DNA of 64,000 bases, taken from Paracoccus sp. JM45 (GTDB lineage: Bacteria; Pseudomonadota; Alphaproteobacteria; Rhodobacterales; Rhodobacteraceae). Position 1 is the stretch's first letter, and each line of letters starts with the position of its first letter. The notes beneath the pieces are model-generated. The model searched no databases, was not told where the DNA came from, and worked only from the letters and a program-made list of their open reading frames with translations. Location of the stretch: assembly GCF_003590715.1 (NCBI RefSeq), contig NZ_QQVY01000001.1, forward strand, positions 496,001-560,000. Reading direction: 5' to 3'. Both the position numbers and the translations under genes were made by a program. Below are positions 17,881 to 27,107 of the stretch, piece after piece.

Positions 17881-20670
17881 GGGGTGATCTTCTGGGGGCA
17901 TTTCGGCCATGATCAGCGCCTCGGCCTCGGCCACGTTATCGCGGATGCGGTCCAGCACAGTCTGGATGTCGGGGGCGTCGACCTCTCTCAGCAGGAAATC
18001 CTGTGCGCCGCGACCGATGTCGTCCATGTCCAAGGGCCGGTCGGTCAGCAAACGGGATGATGCATGCAGCCGCCAGAACCCCCGCCAGATCGAGATCAAA
18101 CGATCCGCCGCAGCCCCTGACAGCACGCCTGCGCGTTTTCCTGCCCGTAATTGTGCCAGCGTGGTACGTGCAGGATCGCCCGCCCGTAACGCACAGGCCT
18201 GCGCCAGCAGATCGATATCCTGCAAGCGGCCCGGTCCCTGCCGCACATCGGACGGACCCGCTGCCGGTTTGGCGGCAAACAACCGCGCCCGCATCTGCGC
18301 CAGATCGGGCATGACACGATCTTCGGTCCCGCGTTCGGCCAGAACCTTCATACGCAGGGCCTCGATCTGGTCGGCCAAGGCATCGCCATCGGCACCGGCG
18401 CGCGCCACGACACGGGCGCGGGTCAGGGCCAGATGTTCCCATGTCCATGCCTCGGACATCTGATAGGTTTCGAAGCTTTGAACCGAGGTGGCGACCGGTC
18501 CCTGACGCCCCGAAGGACGCAGACGCATATCAACCTCGTAGAGGCGACCTTGGGCGGTGGGGGCAGACAGGGCCGTCACCATCGCCTGCGTCAGGCGCGC
18601 ATAATAGGGACGCGCGGCCAGCGGGCGTTTTCCGTCGGATGCATCAACGCCATCCGCGTCATAAATCATGATCAGATCCAGATCAGAGGTCGCATTCAGC
18701 ACCCGTGCCCCCAGCGACCCCATTCCGACAACAACCGCCCCCCGCCCCGGGGGAGGCCCATGTCTGCGCACGAAATCATCCACCGTGATCGGAAACAGCG
18801 CCGCCACGCAGGCACCTGCCAGATCGGCGTATTGACCTGCAGCCTCATCCGCGTCGATCAGGCCACGTAGGTGATGGACGCCGATGCGGAACTGCCATTC
18901 ATGTGCCCAACGGCGGGCGGCGTCCAGCGCGGCCTCATATCCGCCGCTGTCCAACGCGCCATGCAGCACCTTATCCAGTTCGGTCCGCAAACCGGTTTCG
19001 GCAGGCCATGCCGCAAAGAAACTGCCGCCCAGCACCCCGTCCAGAACCGCCGGATGCTGCGCCAGATAGGCGGCAAGGGCGGGGGCGGTGCCGCAGATGT
19101 CGACGATCAGGTCAATCAGCTGGGGATTCGCCTCGAACAGGGAAAACAGCTGCACACCGGCGGGCAGCCCGCCAAGGAAGCTGTCGAAACGTGCCAAAGC
19201 CTCGGCGGGATGGCCTGCGCGGGACATGCGGTCCAGCAACGGCGCCTCGATCCGGCGGAAAATTTGCAAGGCGCGGTCGGACCGCAGTGCGGGGTAATTC
19301 TGCCAGCGGTCGATGATGGCCAGCGCCTCGGGCGACAGATCCGGGCGTTTGGTGGTCACCTCATCGGGTGCAAAGAACTGTTCGGTCAGGTCATGGACGC
19401 GCGCCAGCCGTGTTTTCAAAGCCGCCTGCCATGCGTCGGGATCATCCGCCCCCATCAGCGCTGCAACGATCTGCAAGCCTTGTGCATCTTTGGGCAGGTT
19501 ATGCGTCTGGGCGTCATGGACCATCTGGATGCGATGTTCGATATCGCGGTGCTGCCGGTAATGGTCGGTCAGCTCCTGCGCCACATCAGCGGGGATCCAA
19601 CCCTTGTCGGCCAGCGCGGCCAGCCCGCCGACAGTATCACGCAACCGCAATTCGGGATCGCGGCCACCGGCGATCAGCTGACGGGTCTGGGTGAAAAATT
19701 CAATTTCACGGATGCCGCCGCGGCCCAGTTTGATGTTATGGCCCGGAACCTCCAGCCGTCCGCCAAGACCTTTGTGGTCGCGGATGCGAAGGCGCATGTC
19801 ATGGGCGTCCTGAATGGCCGCGAAATCCAGATGCTTGCGCCAGACAAAGGGCCGCAATTCGGCCAGAAACCGTTCGCCCGCCGCAATATCGCCCGCCGCC
19901 GCCCGCGCCTTGATGAAAGCGGCGCGTTCCCATGTCCGGCCCTCGGCCTCGTAATAGGCCAGCGCGGCCGCGGTCGAGATGCAGACCGGCGTCACCGAGG
20001 CATCGGGCCGCAGCCGCAGGTCGGTGCGAAAGACATAGCCGTGTTCGGTGACATCCGACAGGGTCGCGGCCATCTTGCGGGTGGCACGGATCAGGGCGGC
20101 GCGGGCCTCCATCTGGTCGGCGTCGGCATAGGCGGTTTCGTCGAACAGCACGATCAGATCGATGTCCGAGGAATAGTTCAGCTCTCCCGCTCCGCCCTTG
20201 CCCATGGCAATCGCAAAGACCCCGCCCGCATCCGCATCGGTCGGGGGCAGTTTGCCGCGTTTGATTTCGACAGCAACATGCGCCCGTAATGCCAGATCGA
20301 CCGCGCGATCAGCCAGATCGGATAGCGCCTGCGTCACCTGCGCCAAGGGCCAGACGCCCCCCAGATCGGACAGCGCCGCCTGCAATGCCACCCGCCGCTT
20401 GGCACGGCGCAGGGCAACGCCCAGATCATCGGGCGACAGATCGCCGAAACCCGCCGTTTCGCGCACCACCACGTCATCATGTTCCAGCGCATCGGGCAGC
20501 CAGTCAGCCTCTTGCCGGATCAGGCCCGCCAGATAGGGGCTGCTGCCGGCGGCCGCCGCGATCAGGTCGCGAAGGGCATCGGGCACGTCGGGAAACAGGC
20601 CCGCGACATCCGCCGCACGGGCGGCGTCCACGGGCAACGGATGGCGGGTGATACGTGTGCAAAAGCTCAT
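17872..20670 (-). CDS. glnE: Bifunctional glutamine synthetase adenylyltransferase / deadenylase
   Basis: 932 residues from ATG 20670 (MSFCTRITRH); the open frame extends 90 codons further but without a sensible start. GlnE adds or removes AMP on glutamine synthetase, tuning ammonia assimilation with PII. It has two nucleotidyltransferase domains: N-terminal with GKGGAGELNYSSDIDL (deadenylylating half) and C-terminal with GMGSLGARVLNATSDLDL (adenylylating half), each with the D-x-D metal pair, and PII-uridylyltransferase-type helical regions between. The 3' end overlaps the glycosyltransferase gene by 9 bases. Divergent from bpt with a 201-base spacer that holds a strong hairpin. Confidence 0.96.
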   Translation of the reverse strand: MSFCTRITRHPLPVDAARAADVAGLFPDVPDALRDLIAAAAGSSPYLAGLIRQEADWLPDALEHDDVVVRETAGFGDLSPDDLGVALRRAKRRVALQAALSDLGGVWPLAQVTQALSDLADRAVDLALRAHVAVEIKRGKLPPTDADAGGVFAIAMGKGGAGELNYSSDIDLIVLFDETAYADADQMEARAALIRATRKMAATLSDVTEHGYVFRTDLRLRPDASVTPVCISTAAALAYYEAEGRTWERAAFIKARAAAGDIAAGERFLAELRPFVWRKHLDFAAIQDAHDMRLRIRDHKGLGGRLEVPGHNIKLGRGGIREIEFFTQTRQLIAGGRDPELRLRDTVGGLAALADKGWIPADVAQELTDHYRQHRDIEHRIQMVHDAQTHNLPKDAQGLQIVAALMGADDPDAWQAALKTRLARVHDLTEQFFAPDEVTTKRPDLSPEALAIIDRWQNYPALRSDRALQIFRRIEAPLLDRMSRAGHPAEALARFDSFLGGLPAGVQLFSLFEANPQLIDLIVDICGTAPALAAYLAQHPAVLDGVLGGSFFAAWPAETGLRTELDKVLHGALDSGGYEAALDAARRWAHEWQFRIGVHHLRGLIDADEAAGQYADLAGACVAALFPITVDDFVRRHGPPPGRGAVVVGMGSLGARVLNATSDLDLIMIYDADGVDASDGKRPLAARPYYARLTQAMVTALSAPTAQGRLYEVDMRLRPSGRQGPVATSVQSFETYQMSEAWTWEHLALTRARVVARAGADGDALADQIEALRMKVLAERGTEDRVMPDLAQMRARLFAAKPAAGPSDVRQGPGRLQDIDLLAQACALRAGDPARTTLAQLRAGKRAGVLSGAAADRLISIWRGFWRLHASSRLLTDRPLDMDDIGRGAQDFLLREVDAPDIQTVLDRIRDNVAEAEALIMAEMPPEDHPLA

Positions 20671-20717
20671 GCCGGTCACATTAGCGGGCGGGCTTTGGCA
20701 GTCAACGCGATGTGTGT

Positions 20718-20751
20718 GCGGGGAAAGGCCACGCGGCATGGCTTTCCCCGC
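20718..20751. other. Strong inverted repeat in the glnE/bpt divergent spacer
   Basis: GCGGGGAAAG (20718-20727) and CTTTCCCCGC (20742-20751) are exact reverse complements; a bulged GCCA/TGGC pairing extends the stem. There is no U tract on either strand. Because the flanking genes diverge, no terminator is expected here; it could be an operator, a small RNA end, or a leader structure of glnE. Confidence 0.5.
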
Positions 20752-20780
20752 TTGGCCTGTCAGGGAAAGATTGTTAGGCT
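20752..20780 (+). promoter_or_regulatory. Possible promoter of bpt
   Basis: TTGGCC and TAGGCT lie 17 bases apart, directly after the inverted repeat and about 90 bases before the bpt ATG. The same GTTAGGCTTTG string recurs upstream of the aminotransferase gene at 62823, which supports TAGGCT as a -10 element in this genome. Confidence 0.4.
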
Positions 20781-20871
20781 TTGGCCAACCCGATCCACCC
20801 CGCCAAACCGGATATGACAACATCCGCATGACCAGCCCTGACCCGACCAGTTGCAAGAAGGGGCGCGCCTG

Positions 20872-21711
20872 ATGCGCCATACGCTGCCCCACGCGCCACA
20901 GTTCTATGTAACTGCGCCGCAGCCATGCCCCTATCTGCATGGTCGCGCGGAACGGAAACTGTTTACCGCATTGCAGGGCGACAATGCGGCAGCGCTAAGC
21001 AATGCCCTGTCACGTCAGGGATTCCGCCGGTCGCAGAACGTGCTTTATCGCCCCAGCTGCGAAAGCTGTGTGGCCTGTATGTCGGCGCGTATCCGCGTGG
21101 CCGATTTCAAGCCGTCGCGCACCCAGCGGCGTATCCTGTCCCGCAATGCCGCCCTGCGCCGCATTGCCACCAGCGCGTGGGCGACCGAAGAACAATTCGA
21201 ATTGTTCCGCAACTATCTTGACCGTCGGCATGCCGATGGCGGGATGGCGGATATGGATATCTTCGAATTCGCCGCCATGGTCGAAGAAACGCCGATCAAA
21301 TCGCGGGTTATCGAATATCGCTGCAAGACGGATGATCCCGCCAGTCTGGCCGATGGCGACCAGCATCTGGCGGCTGTCTGTCTGACCGATGTGCTGGATG
21401 ACGGGCTGAGCCTTGTCTACAGCTTCTATGATCCGGCATTCCATCCAGCCAGCCTTGGCACCTATATGATCCTTGACCATATCGAGATCGCGCGCGCGGC
21501 GGGCCTGCCCTATATCTATCTTGGGTATTGGGTGCCCGGCAGCCGCAAGATGGATTACAAAGCCAAGTTCAGCGCGCTTGAAATTTATAAGGGCGGCGTC
21601 TGGCAGGATATCGGCGACCCCGAAGACCATTCGAACGAGGCCCACCCCCTATCTGTCGATCCGATTGTCGATCAGGTCGCCCGCATCGCCTTGCCGCAAT
21701 CTGACCGATAG
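20872..21711 (+). CDS. bpt: Aspartate/glutamate leucyltransferase (L/F-type N-end rule transferase)
   Basis: 279 residues from ATG 20872 (MRHTLPHAP), with AAGAAGGGG upstream; a TTG 21 bases earlier is less likely. The family (Bpt, ATE-like) moves leucine from Leu-tRNA to N-terminal Asp or Glu of proteins to mark them for ClpS/ClpAP degradation. Signatures: paired Cys in [12 protein letters not shown] and [13 protein letters not shown], a region [11 protein letters not shown], and the conserved GNAT-like end [28 protein letters not shown]. Cytosolic. Stands alone between glnE and ilvB; no clpS/clpA nearby. Confidence 0.92.
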   Translation: MRHTLPHAPQFYVTAPQPCPYLHGRAERKLFTALQGDNAAALSNALSRQGFRRSQNVLYRPSCESCVACMSARIRVADFKPSRTQRRILSRNAALRRIATSAWATEEQFELFRNYLDRRHADGGMADMDIFEFAAMVEETPIKSRVIEYRCKTDDPASLADGDQHLAAVCLTDVLDDGLSLVYSFYDPAFHPASLGTYMILDHIEIARAAGLPYIYLGYWVPGSRKMDYKAKFSALEIYKGGVWQDIGDPEDHSNEAHPLSVDPIVDQVARIALPQSDR

Positions 21712-21780
21712 CGCCGGACAACTCGCGAAACAAAGTTTCAAATTTCAGTCGCGATGCGTCACTTTATCCAAAAGACCCCA

Positions 21781-21809
21781 TTGACCCCGCCTTGGCGTAA
21801 CCCTAGTTT
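21781..21809 (+). promoter_or_regulatory. Probable promoter of ilvB
   Basis: TTGACC (21781) and TAGTTT (21804) separated by 17 bases, 61 bases before the ilvB ATG. The short leader to the ATG encodes no branched-chain-rich peptide and shows no clear attenuator. Confidence 0.55.
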
Positions 21810-21869
21810 GCGCCGACGCAGAGGGCATATCTGTTCCTTTGTGAGAGATTTATTTGATGGAGCGATGTG

Positions 21870-23624
21870 ATGTCCCGAATGATGACGGGTGCAAGAATGG
21901 TGGTCGAAGCGCTGCGCGATCAGGGCGTCGATACCGTATTCGGCTATCCTGGCGGGGCTGTCCTTCCCATCTATGACGAAATTTTCCAGCAAAACGACAT
22001 CACCCATGTTCTGGTGCGCCATGAACAGGGTGCGGTGCATATGGCCGAAGGCTATGCCCGTTCGACCGGCAAGCCGGGCGTTGTGATCGTGACATCGGGT
22101 CCCGGTGCGACGAATGCCGTCACCGGCCTGACCGATGCGCTGCTGGATTCGATCCCGCTGATCGTGCTGTCGGGTCAGGTCCCGACATTCATGATCGGCA
22201 CCGATGGCTTTCAGGAAGCTGACACCGTCGGAATCACCCGCCCCTGCACCAAGCATAACTGGCTGGTGAAAGATACCGGCAAGCTGGCCGAAACCATCCA
22301 TAAAGCGTTCCATGTCGCCACCTCGGGCCGTCCGGGTCCGGTGCTGGTGGATATTCCCAAGGACGTCCAGTTCGCCAGCGATATGTATGTCGAACCCAAG
22401 CAGGTCGATACCGGTCGTTACCAGCCCGTGAAAAAGGGCAATATCGAGGCGATCACCCGTCTGGTCGAACTGATGGAACAGGCCGAACGCCCCATCCTTT
22501 ATACCGGCGGCGGCGTTATCAATTCGGGTCCGGCGGCCAGCCAGCTGTTGCGTGAACTGGCCGAAGCGACCGGTTTTCCGGTCACCTCGACCCTGATGGG
22601 TCTGGGCTGCTATCCGGCATCGGGCAAGAACTGGCTGGGCATGCTGGGCATGCACGGATTGTACGAGGCCAATCTGGCGATGCACGGCTGCGATCTGATG
22701 ATCAACATCGGGGCGCGTTTTGACGACCGGATCACGGGCCGTCTGGCCGATTTCAGCCCCAATTCGGTCAAGGCGCATATCGATATCGACCCGTCCTCGA
22801 TCAACAAGGTCATTCAGGTCGAGGTGCCGATTGTTGGCGATGTCGCCCATGTGCTGGAAGATCTGCTGAATGTCTGGAAATCGCGTGGCAGCAAAACCAA
22901 CAGCCCCGCCGTGGCCCAATGGTGGAAACAGATCGAGGAATGGCGCGGCAAGAACTGTCTGGCCTTCCGCAACAGTGATACCATCATCAAACCGCAGCAT
23001 GCCTTGCAGCGGCTAGACGCGCTGACGAAAGATTGTGACCGCTATATCACCACCGAAGTCGGCCAGCACCAGATGTGGGCCGCGCAATATCTGAACTTTG
23101 AAGAACCGAACCGCTGGATGACCTCGGGCGGGTTGGGCACGATGGGCTATGGCCTGCCCGCCTCGGTGGGGGTCCAGATGGCACATCCGGATGCGGTGGT
23201 CATCAACGTTGCGGGCGATGCAAGCTGGCTGATGAACATGCAGGAAATGGGCACTGCGGTTCAGTTCCGCCTGCCCGTCAAGCAGTTCATCATGAACAAC
23301 GAACGTCTGGGCATGGTCCGCCAATGGCAGCAATTGCTGCATGGTGAACGCTATAGCCAAAGCTGGTCGGACAGCCTGCCCGATTTCATCAAACTGGCCG
23401 AGGCTTTTGGCTGTAAAGGCCGTCAGGTCAGCGACCCGAAGGAACTTGATGCGGCCATTCAGGAAATGCTGGATTACGATGGCCCGTTCATTCTGGACGT
23501 GCTGGTGGAAAAGCATGAAAACTGTTTCCCGATGATCCCCTCGGGCAAGCCGCATAACGAAATGCTGCTGGGTGAGGCCGAGACACTTGGCGTCATCGAA
23601 TCCGATGGTGCGGTTCTGGTCTGA
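21870..23624 (+). CDS. ilvB: Acetolactate (acetohydroxyacid) synthase large catalytic subunit
   Basis: 584 residues from ATG 21870, 7 bases after a GGAG; a GTG one codon earlier is also possible. It condenses pyruvate with pyruvate or 2-oxobutyrate, the first common step to valine, leucine and isoleucine, using ThDP, Mg and FAD. It has the ThDP-activating Glu in VLVRHEQGAVHMAEG, GYPGGAVLPIYD, central FAD domain with INIGARFDDRITG, and C-terminal ThDP-Mg motif GDASWLMNMQE with following NNERLGMVRQW. Followed by the regulatory subunit ilvN after a 90-base gap holding two hairpins. Confidence 0.96.
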   Translation: MSRMMTGARMVVEALRDQGVDTVFGYPGGAVLPIYDEIFQQNDITHVLVRHEQGAVHMAEGYARSTGKPGVVIVTSGPGATNAVTGLTDALLDSIPLIVLSGQVPTFMIGTDGFQEADTVGITRPCTKHNWLVKDTGKLAETIHKAFHVATSGRPGPVLVDIPKDVQFASDMYVEPKQVDTGRYQPVKKGNIEAITRLVELMEQAERPILYTGGGVINSGPAASQLLRELAEATGFPVTSTLMGLGCYPASGKNWLGMLGMHGLYEANLAMHGCDLMINIGARFDDRITGRLADFSPNSVKAHIDIDPSSINKVIQVEVPIVGDVAHVLEDLLNVWKSRGSKTNSPAVAQWWKQIEEWRGKNCLAFRNSDTIIKPQHALQRLDALTKDCDRYITTEVGQHQMWAAQYLNFEEPNRWMTSGGLGTMGYGLPASVGVQMAHPDAVVINVAGDASWLMNMQEMGTAVQFRLPVKQFIMNNERLGMVRQWQQLLHGERYSQSWSDSLPDFIKLAEAFGCKGRQVSDPKELDAAIQEMLDYDGPFILDVLVEKHENCFPMIPSGKPHNEMLLGEAETLGVIESDGAVLV

Positions 23625-23630
23625 ACCGGT

Positions 23631-23674
23631 GGGGGCATGGCCCCCGTCGCCATGCGGGGCGATCCCCGCGTGGC
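23631..23674 (+). other. Two tandem stem-loops between ilvB and ilvN
   Basis: First stem GGGGGC-atg-GCCCCC at 23631-23645; second stem at 23649-23674 pairs GCCATGCGGGG with CCCCGCGTGGC (one G-U) around a CGAT loop. No U tract follows either. They lie within the ilvBN transcript, 40 bases before ilvN, so they may stabilise the ilvB message or lower ilvN expression. Confidence 0.5.
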
Positions 23675-23714
23675 ACCTTTGCAATTTATCTGCACAGCAC
23701 ATGAGGGCAGAGCC

Positions 23715-24275
23715 ATGAGCGCACTGAATATCTCTAAGGGCATGTCTAGCCATTCGGCATATGACCTGCGCGACCCGAACGGCCAGATCGAGGAAAGTCA
23801 TACGCTGGCCATTATGGTCGAAAACGAACCGGGCGTTCTGGCCCGTGTGATCGGTCTATTTTCGGGCCGCGGCTATAACATCGACAGCCTGACCGTCGCC
23901 GAGGTCGATCATCTGGGCCATAAATCCCGCATCACGGTTGTGACACGCGGAACGCCCGCCGTGATCGAACAGATCAAGGCACAGCTGGGCCGGATTGTTG
24001 TGGTCTATGCGGTGAACGACCTGACCGTCGAAGGACCTGTTGTCGAACGCGAACTGGGTCTGTTCAAGGTCAAGGGTCAGGGCGACAAGCGCGTCGAGGC
24101 CCTGCGGATCGCGGAAATTTTCCGCGCGAATGTGGTCGATTCGACTTTGGAAAGCTTTGTCTTCGAACTGGTCGGTCCGATTTCCAAACTGGATGCCTTC
24201 GCGGATCTTATGCGCCCGCTGGGATTGATCGATATGGCACGTACCGGCCTTGCGGCCCTGTCGCGCGGTCTTTGA
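23715..24275 (+). CDS. ilvN: Acetolactate synthase small regulatory subunit
   Basis: 186 residues from ATG 23715 with ribosome site GAGGGCAG; earlier in-frame starts lie inside the hairpin region. The N-terminal ACT domain (HTLAIMVENEPGVLARVIGLF, GYNIDSLTV) binds valine for feedback inhibition, and the C-terminal ALS_ss_C domain (ELGLFKVKG, RAEIF-like RIAEIFRANVVD) activates the catalytic subunit. Cytosolic partner of IlvB. The slightly longer N-terminus (about 30 residues before the ACT domain) is usual in Rhodobacterales homologues. Confidence 0.95.
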   Translation: MSALNISKGMSSHSAYDLRDPNGQIEESHTLAIMVENEPGVLARVIGLFSGRGYNIDSLTVAEVDHLGHKSRITVVTRGTPAVIEQIKAQLGRIVVVYAVNDLTVEGPVVERELGLFKVKGQGDKRVEALRIAEIFRANVVDSTLESFVFELVGPISKLDAFADLMRPLGLIDMARTGLAALSRGL

Positions 24276-24335
24276 GCGATCATACATGCGGGGTGGCGAA
24301 AGTCAGCCCGCACCGAATTACGAACCGCTAACGGA

Positions 24336-24725
24336 TCAGCCGCCGATATTGCTGCGCGGCACGCAAATATCCATCGTATCGATATAGGGTCTGTTTGACC
24401 GGCGGGACGTCGCAACCGGTTGGGCATGATCGTCGACACCGCCCTGCACCACACGCAGATGCGGCGTGCCTGCAGGTGCGTCTTGCTGTGACAGCGCCTT
24501 GGGCAGGTCGGGACAGGCCTGTTCGGACAGCATCGACACCTGCAAGGCGTGGCGCAGATTGCCGACGGTCTTTGTTTCCAGCTCGACCAGATCGCCCGGT
24601 TCGGGCCATTTTCCGGTATCGACCAGATTTTCATATCCCTGAAGATAGGCCAGCGTGGCCTGATCCTCGCACCAAATAATCGCCTTTTCGCGCGACAGAT
24701 TACTCCAGACGACTACGCCGATCAT
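24336..24725 (-). CDS. Conserved hypothetical protein, unknown function
   Basis: 129 residues from ATG 24725 (MIGVVVWSN); a start 16 codons earlier falls in AT-rich DNA and is less likely. The first 70 residues look like a compact beta-alpha domain (SREKAIIWCEDQATLAYL, GDLVELETKTVGNLRHA) and the last 60 are polar, low in structure. No signal peptide or membrane helix. I do not recognise a named family; the style of the first half resembles small proteins found beside ilv genes in other Rhodobacterales, which is a memory-based impression. It is convergent with ilvN (60-base gap) and its upstream DNA is unusually AT-rich, suggesting regulated expression. Confidence 0.65.
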   Translation of the reverse strand: MIGVVVWSNLSREKAIIWCEDQATLAYLQGYENLVDTGKWPEPGDLVELETKTVGNLRHALQVSMLSEQACPDLPKALSQQDAPAGTPHLRVVQGGVDDHAQPVATSRRSNRPYIDTMDICVPRSNIGG

Positions 24726-24759
24726 AGGCGCCCCTTTTGCTGAAATCGCCTCGAAAATG

Positions 24760-24870
24760 GGGCAATATGTCAATTCACAACTTTATATTTGTACAAACCT
24801 TATCGCAAATAAAGCAGATATCCGCCGATATGCTAGCTTTTTTCATTAAACAGCGGAACTTTTTTCATCT
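24760..24870. promoter_or_regulatory. AT-rich upstream region with a TTTGTACAAA palindrome
   Basis: About 110 bases at well over 55 % A+T in a genome near 38 % A+T, between two minus-strand genes. It contains a perfect 10-base palindrome TTTGTACAAA at 24788-24797, and on the minus strand TTGCGA and TATAAA are about 15 bases apart, overlapping the palindrome. Probably the promoter/operator of the 24336-24725 gene; the regulator is unknown. Confidence 0.4.
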
Positions 24871-24883
24871 TAAGGTTGCTGTG

Positions 24884-26182
24884 TCACACCAATGGCACAA
24901 CCGCCCGTGCTGTGGCCTGCAATTCGTCCGATCGCCTGACAATCTGCGCGATCTGGCTGTCCAGAACCATCCCCTGTCGTGCATGGACCAGACAGTCTTG
25001 TGACAGTTGGGCTGCAGTCTGGCCAAAGACCTCAGGTGCCAGATGGGTCAGAGCCAACAGGCAATCCTGAAGGGCGATCTGCACCTCGAATATACCGGCA
25101 CCATCGCGGGCGACCGGCAGCAGGCAGTCGCGCAGCAGGTCATCCGCGTTCATTTCGGCCGCGTAAAGGCGGGGGTAATCGACATCAGGCTGGCGCCCTT
25201 CCTGCCAGATGGACAAGATACGCAACACCCGCGTGATCACCGCAACCGCCGTGCCGGGGTCATTGACGGCAGGCGACAAGGCCCGCTGCGCTGTTTCCGA
25301 CAGCACCGCAAAACCGAAGCGCGGGTCCTGTTCGAAGCTGCGCGTGGGCCGAACCGTGACGCAGGCCACCAGATCATCACGGATATCATCAGCCTGTTCC
25401 TGATCCAGCGGCAGGTTCTGCACATGGAACAAGGCACTACGCAGATGCACCAGATCACCGGGTGTCGCGGTGACATAGATAATCAGGTCGTGCTTTTCGG
25501 CCAGTTCTGACAGACTTTCCATATCGCAATTCTGGACGTGCCCCACGACCGGCGGCGGGACGACCACACTGTCGGCAGGCGGTGATCCCCGCAATGGGTT
25601 GGCCCCCATCCACGGCGATTCAAGCCGGTTGGCCAGCGCTTTTGCGGTCGAGCTTTCGACCCGCGTCATGATATCCCCGATCAGCCCCAATTCGCCCAAA
25701 CGGTTGATCCAGCGTAACAAAGACACGACCACGATGATGACAACCAGCAGCGTGACAAAGAACAGAACCACCCTGCCCCCTTCGCCGTAAAGCTGGGTTT
25801 TCAGCATGATCAGCCCGACGAGGCTGAAAACAAAGGCCCCGATAAAGGTCGCCAGCACGGTCTGGCTGACGGAATCCTTGATCAGCAGCTGTACCGCACG
25901 CGGGGTCGATCCCGAACTGGCCGTGGCATAGGCTGCGGTCAGGATCGACAGGGAAAATGTCGTCACCGTCAGCATCGAGGATGCGATGATGTTCAGGATC
26001 GGATCAATGGCATCCGCGCCGATCTTGCCTGCCAACCCGAAAGGGATCACATCCTTCAGGACGAACCCCATCAGTGCCGTTCCGACCCCCAGAACCGCAA
26101 AGGCCGACACGCGGACCCACAGCCGCTGTGACAGTTCCTTGATACGCCATTGCAGACGACCGACATGGGCGCGGCGCGGCAT
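24884..26182 (-). CDS. DUF2254 integral membrane protein
   Basis: 432 residues. Four hydrophobic helices in the first 170 residues (FAVLGVGTALMGFVL; IIASSMLTVTTFSLSILTAA; VLATFIGAFVFSLVGLIML; VVLFFVTLLVVIIVVVSL) are followed by a cytosolic domain containing the family block RSFEQDPRFGFAVLSETAQRALSPAVNDPGTA. This is DUF2254, predicted membrane proteins of unknown role. Its start is 3 bases downstream of the M48 lipoprotein stop, so the M48 gene and this one form an operon with the M48 gene first. Confidence 0.9.
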   Translation of the reverse strand: MPRRAHVGRLQWRIKELSQRLWVRVSAFAVLGVGTALMGFVLKDVIPFGLAGKIGADAIDPILNIIASSMLTVTTFSLSILTAAYATASSGSTPRAVQLLIKDSVSQTVLATFIGAFVFSLVGLIMLKTQLYGEGGRVVLFFVTLLVVIIVVVSLLRWINRLGELGLIGDIMTRVESSTAKALANRLESPWMGANPLRGSPPADSVVVPPPVVGHVQNCDMESLSELAEKHDLIIYVTATPGDLVHLRSALFHVQNLPLDQEQADDIRDDLVACVTVRPTRSFEQDPRFGFAVLSETAQRALSPAVNDPGTAVAVITRVLRILSIWQEGRQPDVDYPRLYAAEMNADDLLRDCLLPVARDGAGIFEVQIALQDCLLALTHLAPEVFGQTAAQLSQDCLVHARQGMVLDSQIAQIVRRSDELQATARAVVPLV

Positions 26183-26185
26183 GCC

Positions 26186-26962
26186 TTAACGGATCCTGCC
26201 GGTTTGCACATCTTCCACCGCGCGGCGGACCTGTGCCAGACGCTGTGCGCGCGACGGATGGGTGCCAAGAACGTGATTGCCGGGGTCGGGGATGCGCTCG
26301 AACAGCTTTGATCCGTTGATCGGATCGAAATCGGCGTTCAGTGCTATGATCGATCCCAGATAATCGGCCTCCAGCTCCCAGTCGCGGGAATAATATCTTG
26401 CCCCGACCGAGGCGCCGATTTCCTGCGCACGCGCAACCGCATCGGTATCGCCACCATAGGCCGAGGCGATGCTACCCAAAACCACAGACGCCGCCGTTGC
26501 TGCGCCGGATTTGCGATCAAGGTGGTTCAGGATATGGTGCGCCGCCTCATGCCCCGCCACGAAGGCGATTTCATCGGCGCTGCGGGTCTGGGCGATCAGC
26601 GACAGCGTAAAGCCGACGATAGGGCGTCCAGTGTCATCGACGGTCTGGAAAGCATTGGGTTCAAGGCCGGGGCGGTCATCGACCACAAAGGCGAAATCGC
26701 AGTTGATCGGCTGGGTCCGGCGGGTCACGCATTCGCGTTCGACCGCAGGCTCCATCCGGCGCATGACCTGAACAAAGGTGCGGGCGGCATTGCTTGGCGT
26801 TGCCTCATAGGCGGGTGATGCTGCGGGCAGTGTCCGCACCGGCGCAGGTGTCGCGGCGGGCGTCGGTGTCTGCTGCGCGCTGTCCACCGGCACTGCGCAG
26901 CCTGCCAGCACCAGAAGCACTGCCGTGAATGCCGCTTTGCAGCCCTTGAATGCCTTGACCAT
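26186..26962 (-). CDS. M48 family metalloprotease lipoprotein
   Basis: 258 residues from ATG 26962; the frame is open far upstream but that region is antisense to the next gene. The signal sequence has a lipobox (LLVLAGC, Cys near 22), then a Pro/Ala/Thr-rich spacer, then a zinc protease domain with HEAAHHIL (HExxH) and the third ligand Glu in WELEADYLG. This matches the BepA/LoiP-like group of periplasmic M48 peptidases that act in outer-membrane protein quality control; exact role here is inferred. The downstream DUF2254 gene follows after 3 bases. Confidence 0.9.
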   Translation of the reverse strand: MVKAFKGCKAAFTAVLLVLAGCAVPVDSAQQTPTPAATPAPVRTLPAASPAYEATPSNAARTFVQVMRRMEPAVERECVTRRTQPINCDFAFVVDDRPGLEPNAFQTVDDTGRPIVGFTLSLIAQTRSADEIAFVAGHEAAHHILNHLDRKSGAATAASVVLGSIASAYGGDTDAVARAQEIGASVGARYYSRDWELEADYLGSIIALNADFDPINGSKLFERIPDPGNHVLGTHPSRAQRLAQVRRAVEDVQTGRIR

Positions 26963-27107
26963 CTGTCCCGCCAGTTCCTTTTGTCGATCCGTCGGCCTTG
27001 CCGCGGTGTTGCCTTGCAGTTTACCCTGCCCCGTGGCCGCGTAAACCCCGACCGCTTGTCGCGCCCCGAACTTCACGCGATTGTCGAACCTAACAAAGGA
27101 GATCCGG

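Noticed and set aside
18871..20289. 472-codon plus-strand frame inside glnE
   Set aside because: Antisense shadow of GlnE; no ribosome site or recognisable domain.
21810..21866. Leader peptide/attenuator for ilvB
   Set aside because: The short leader has no reading frame rich in Val, Leu or Ile codons and no terminator hairpin.
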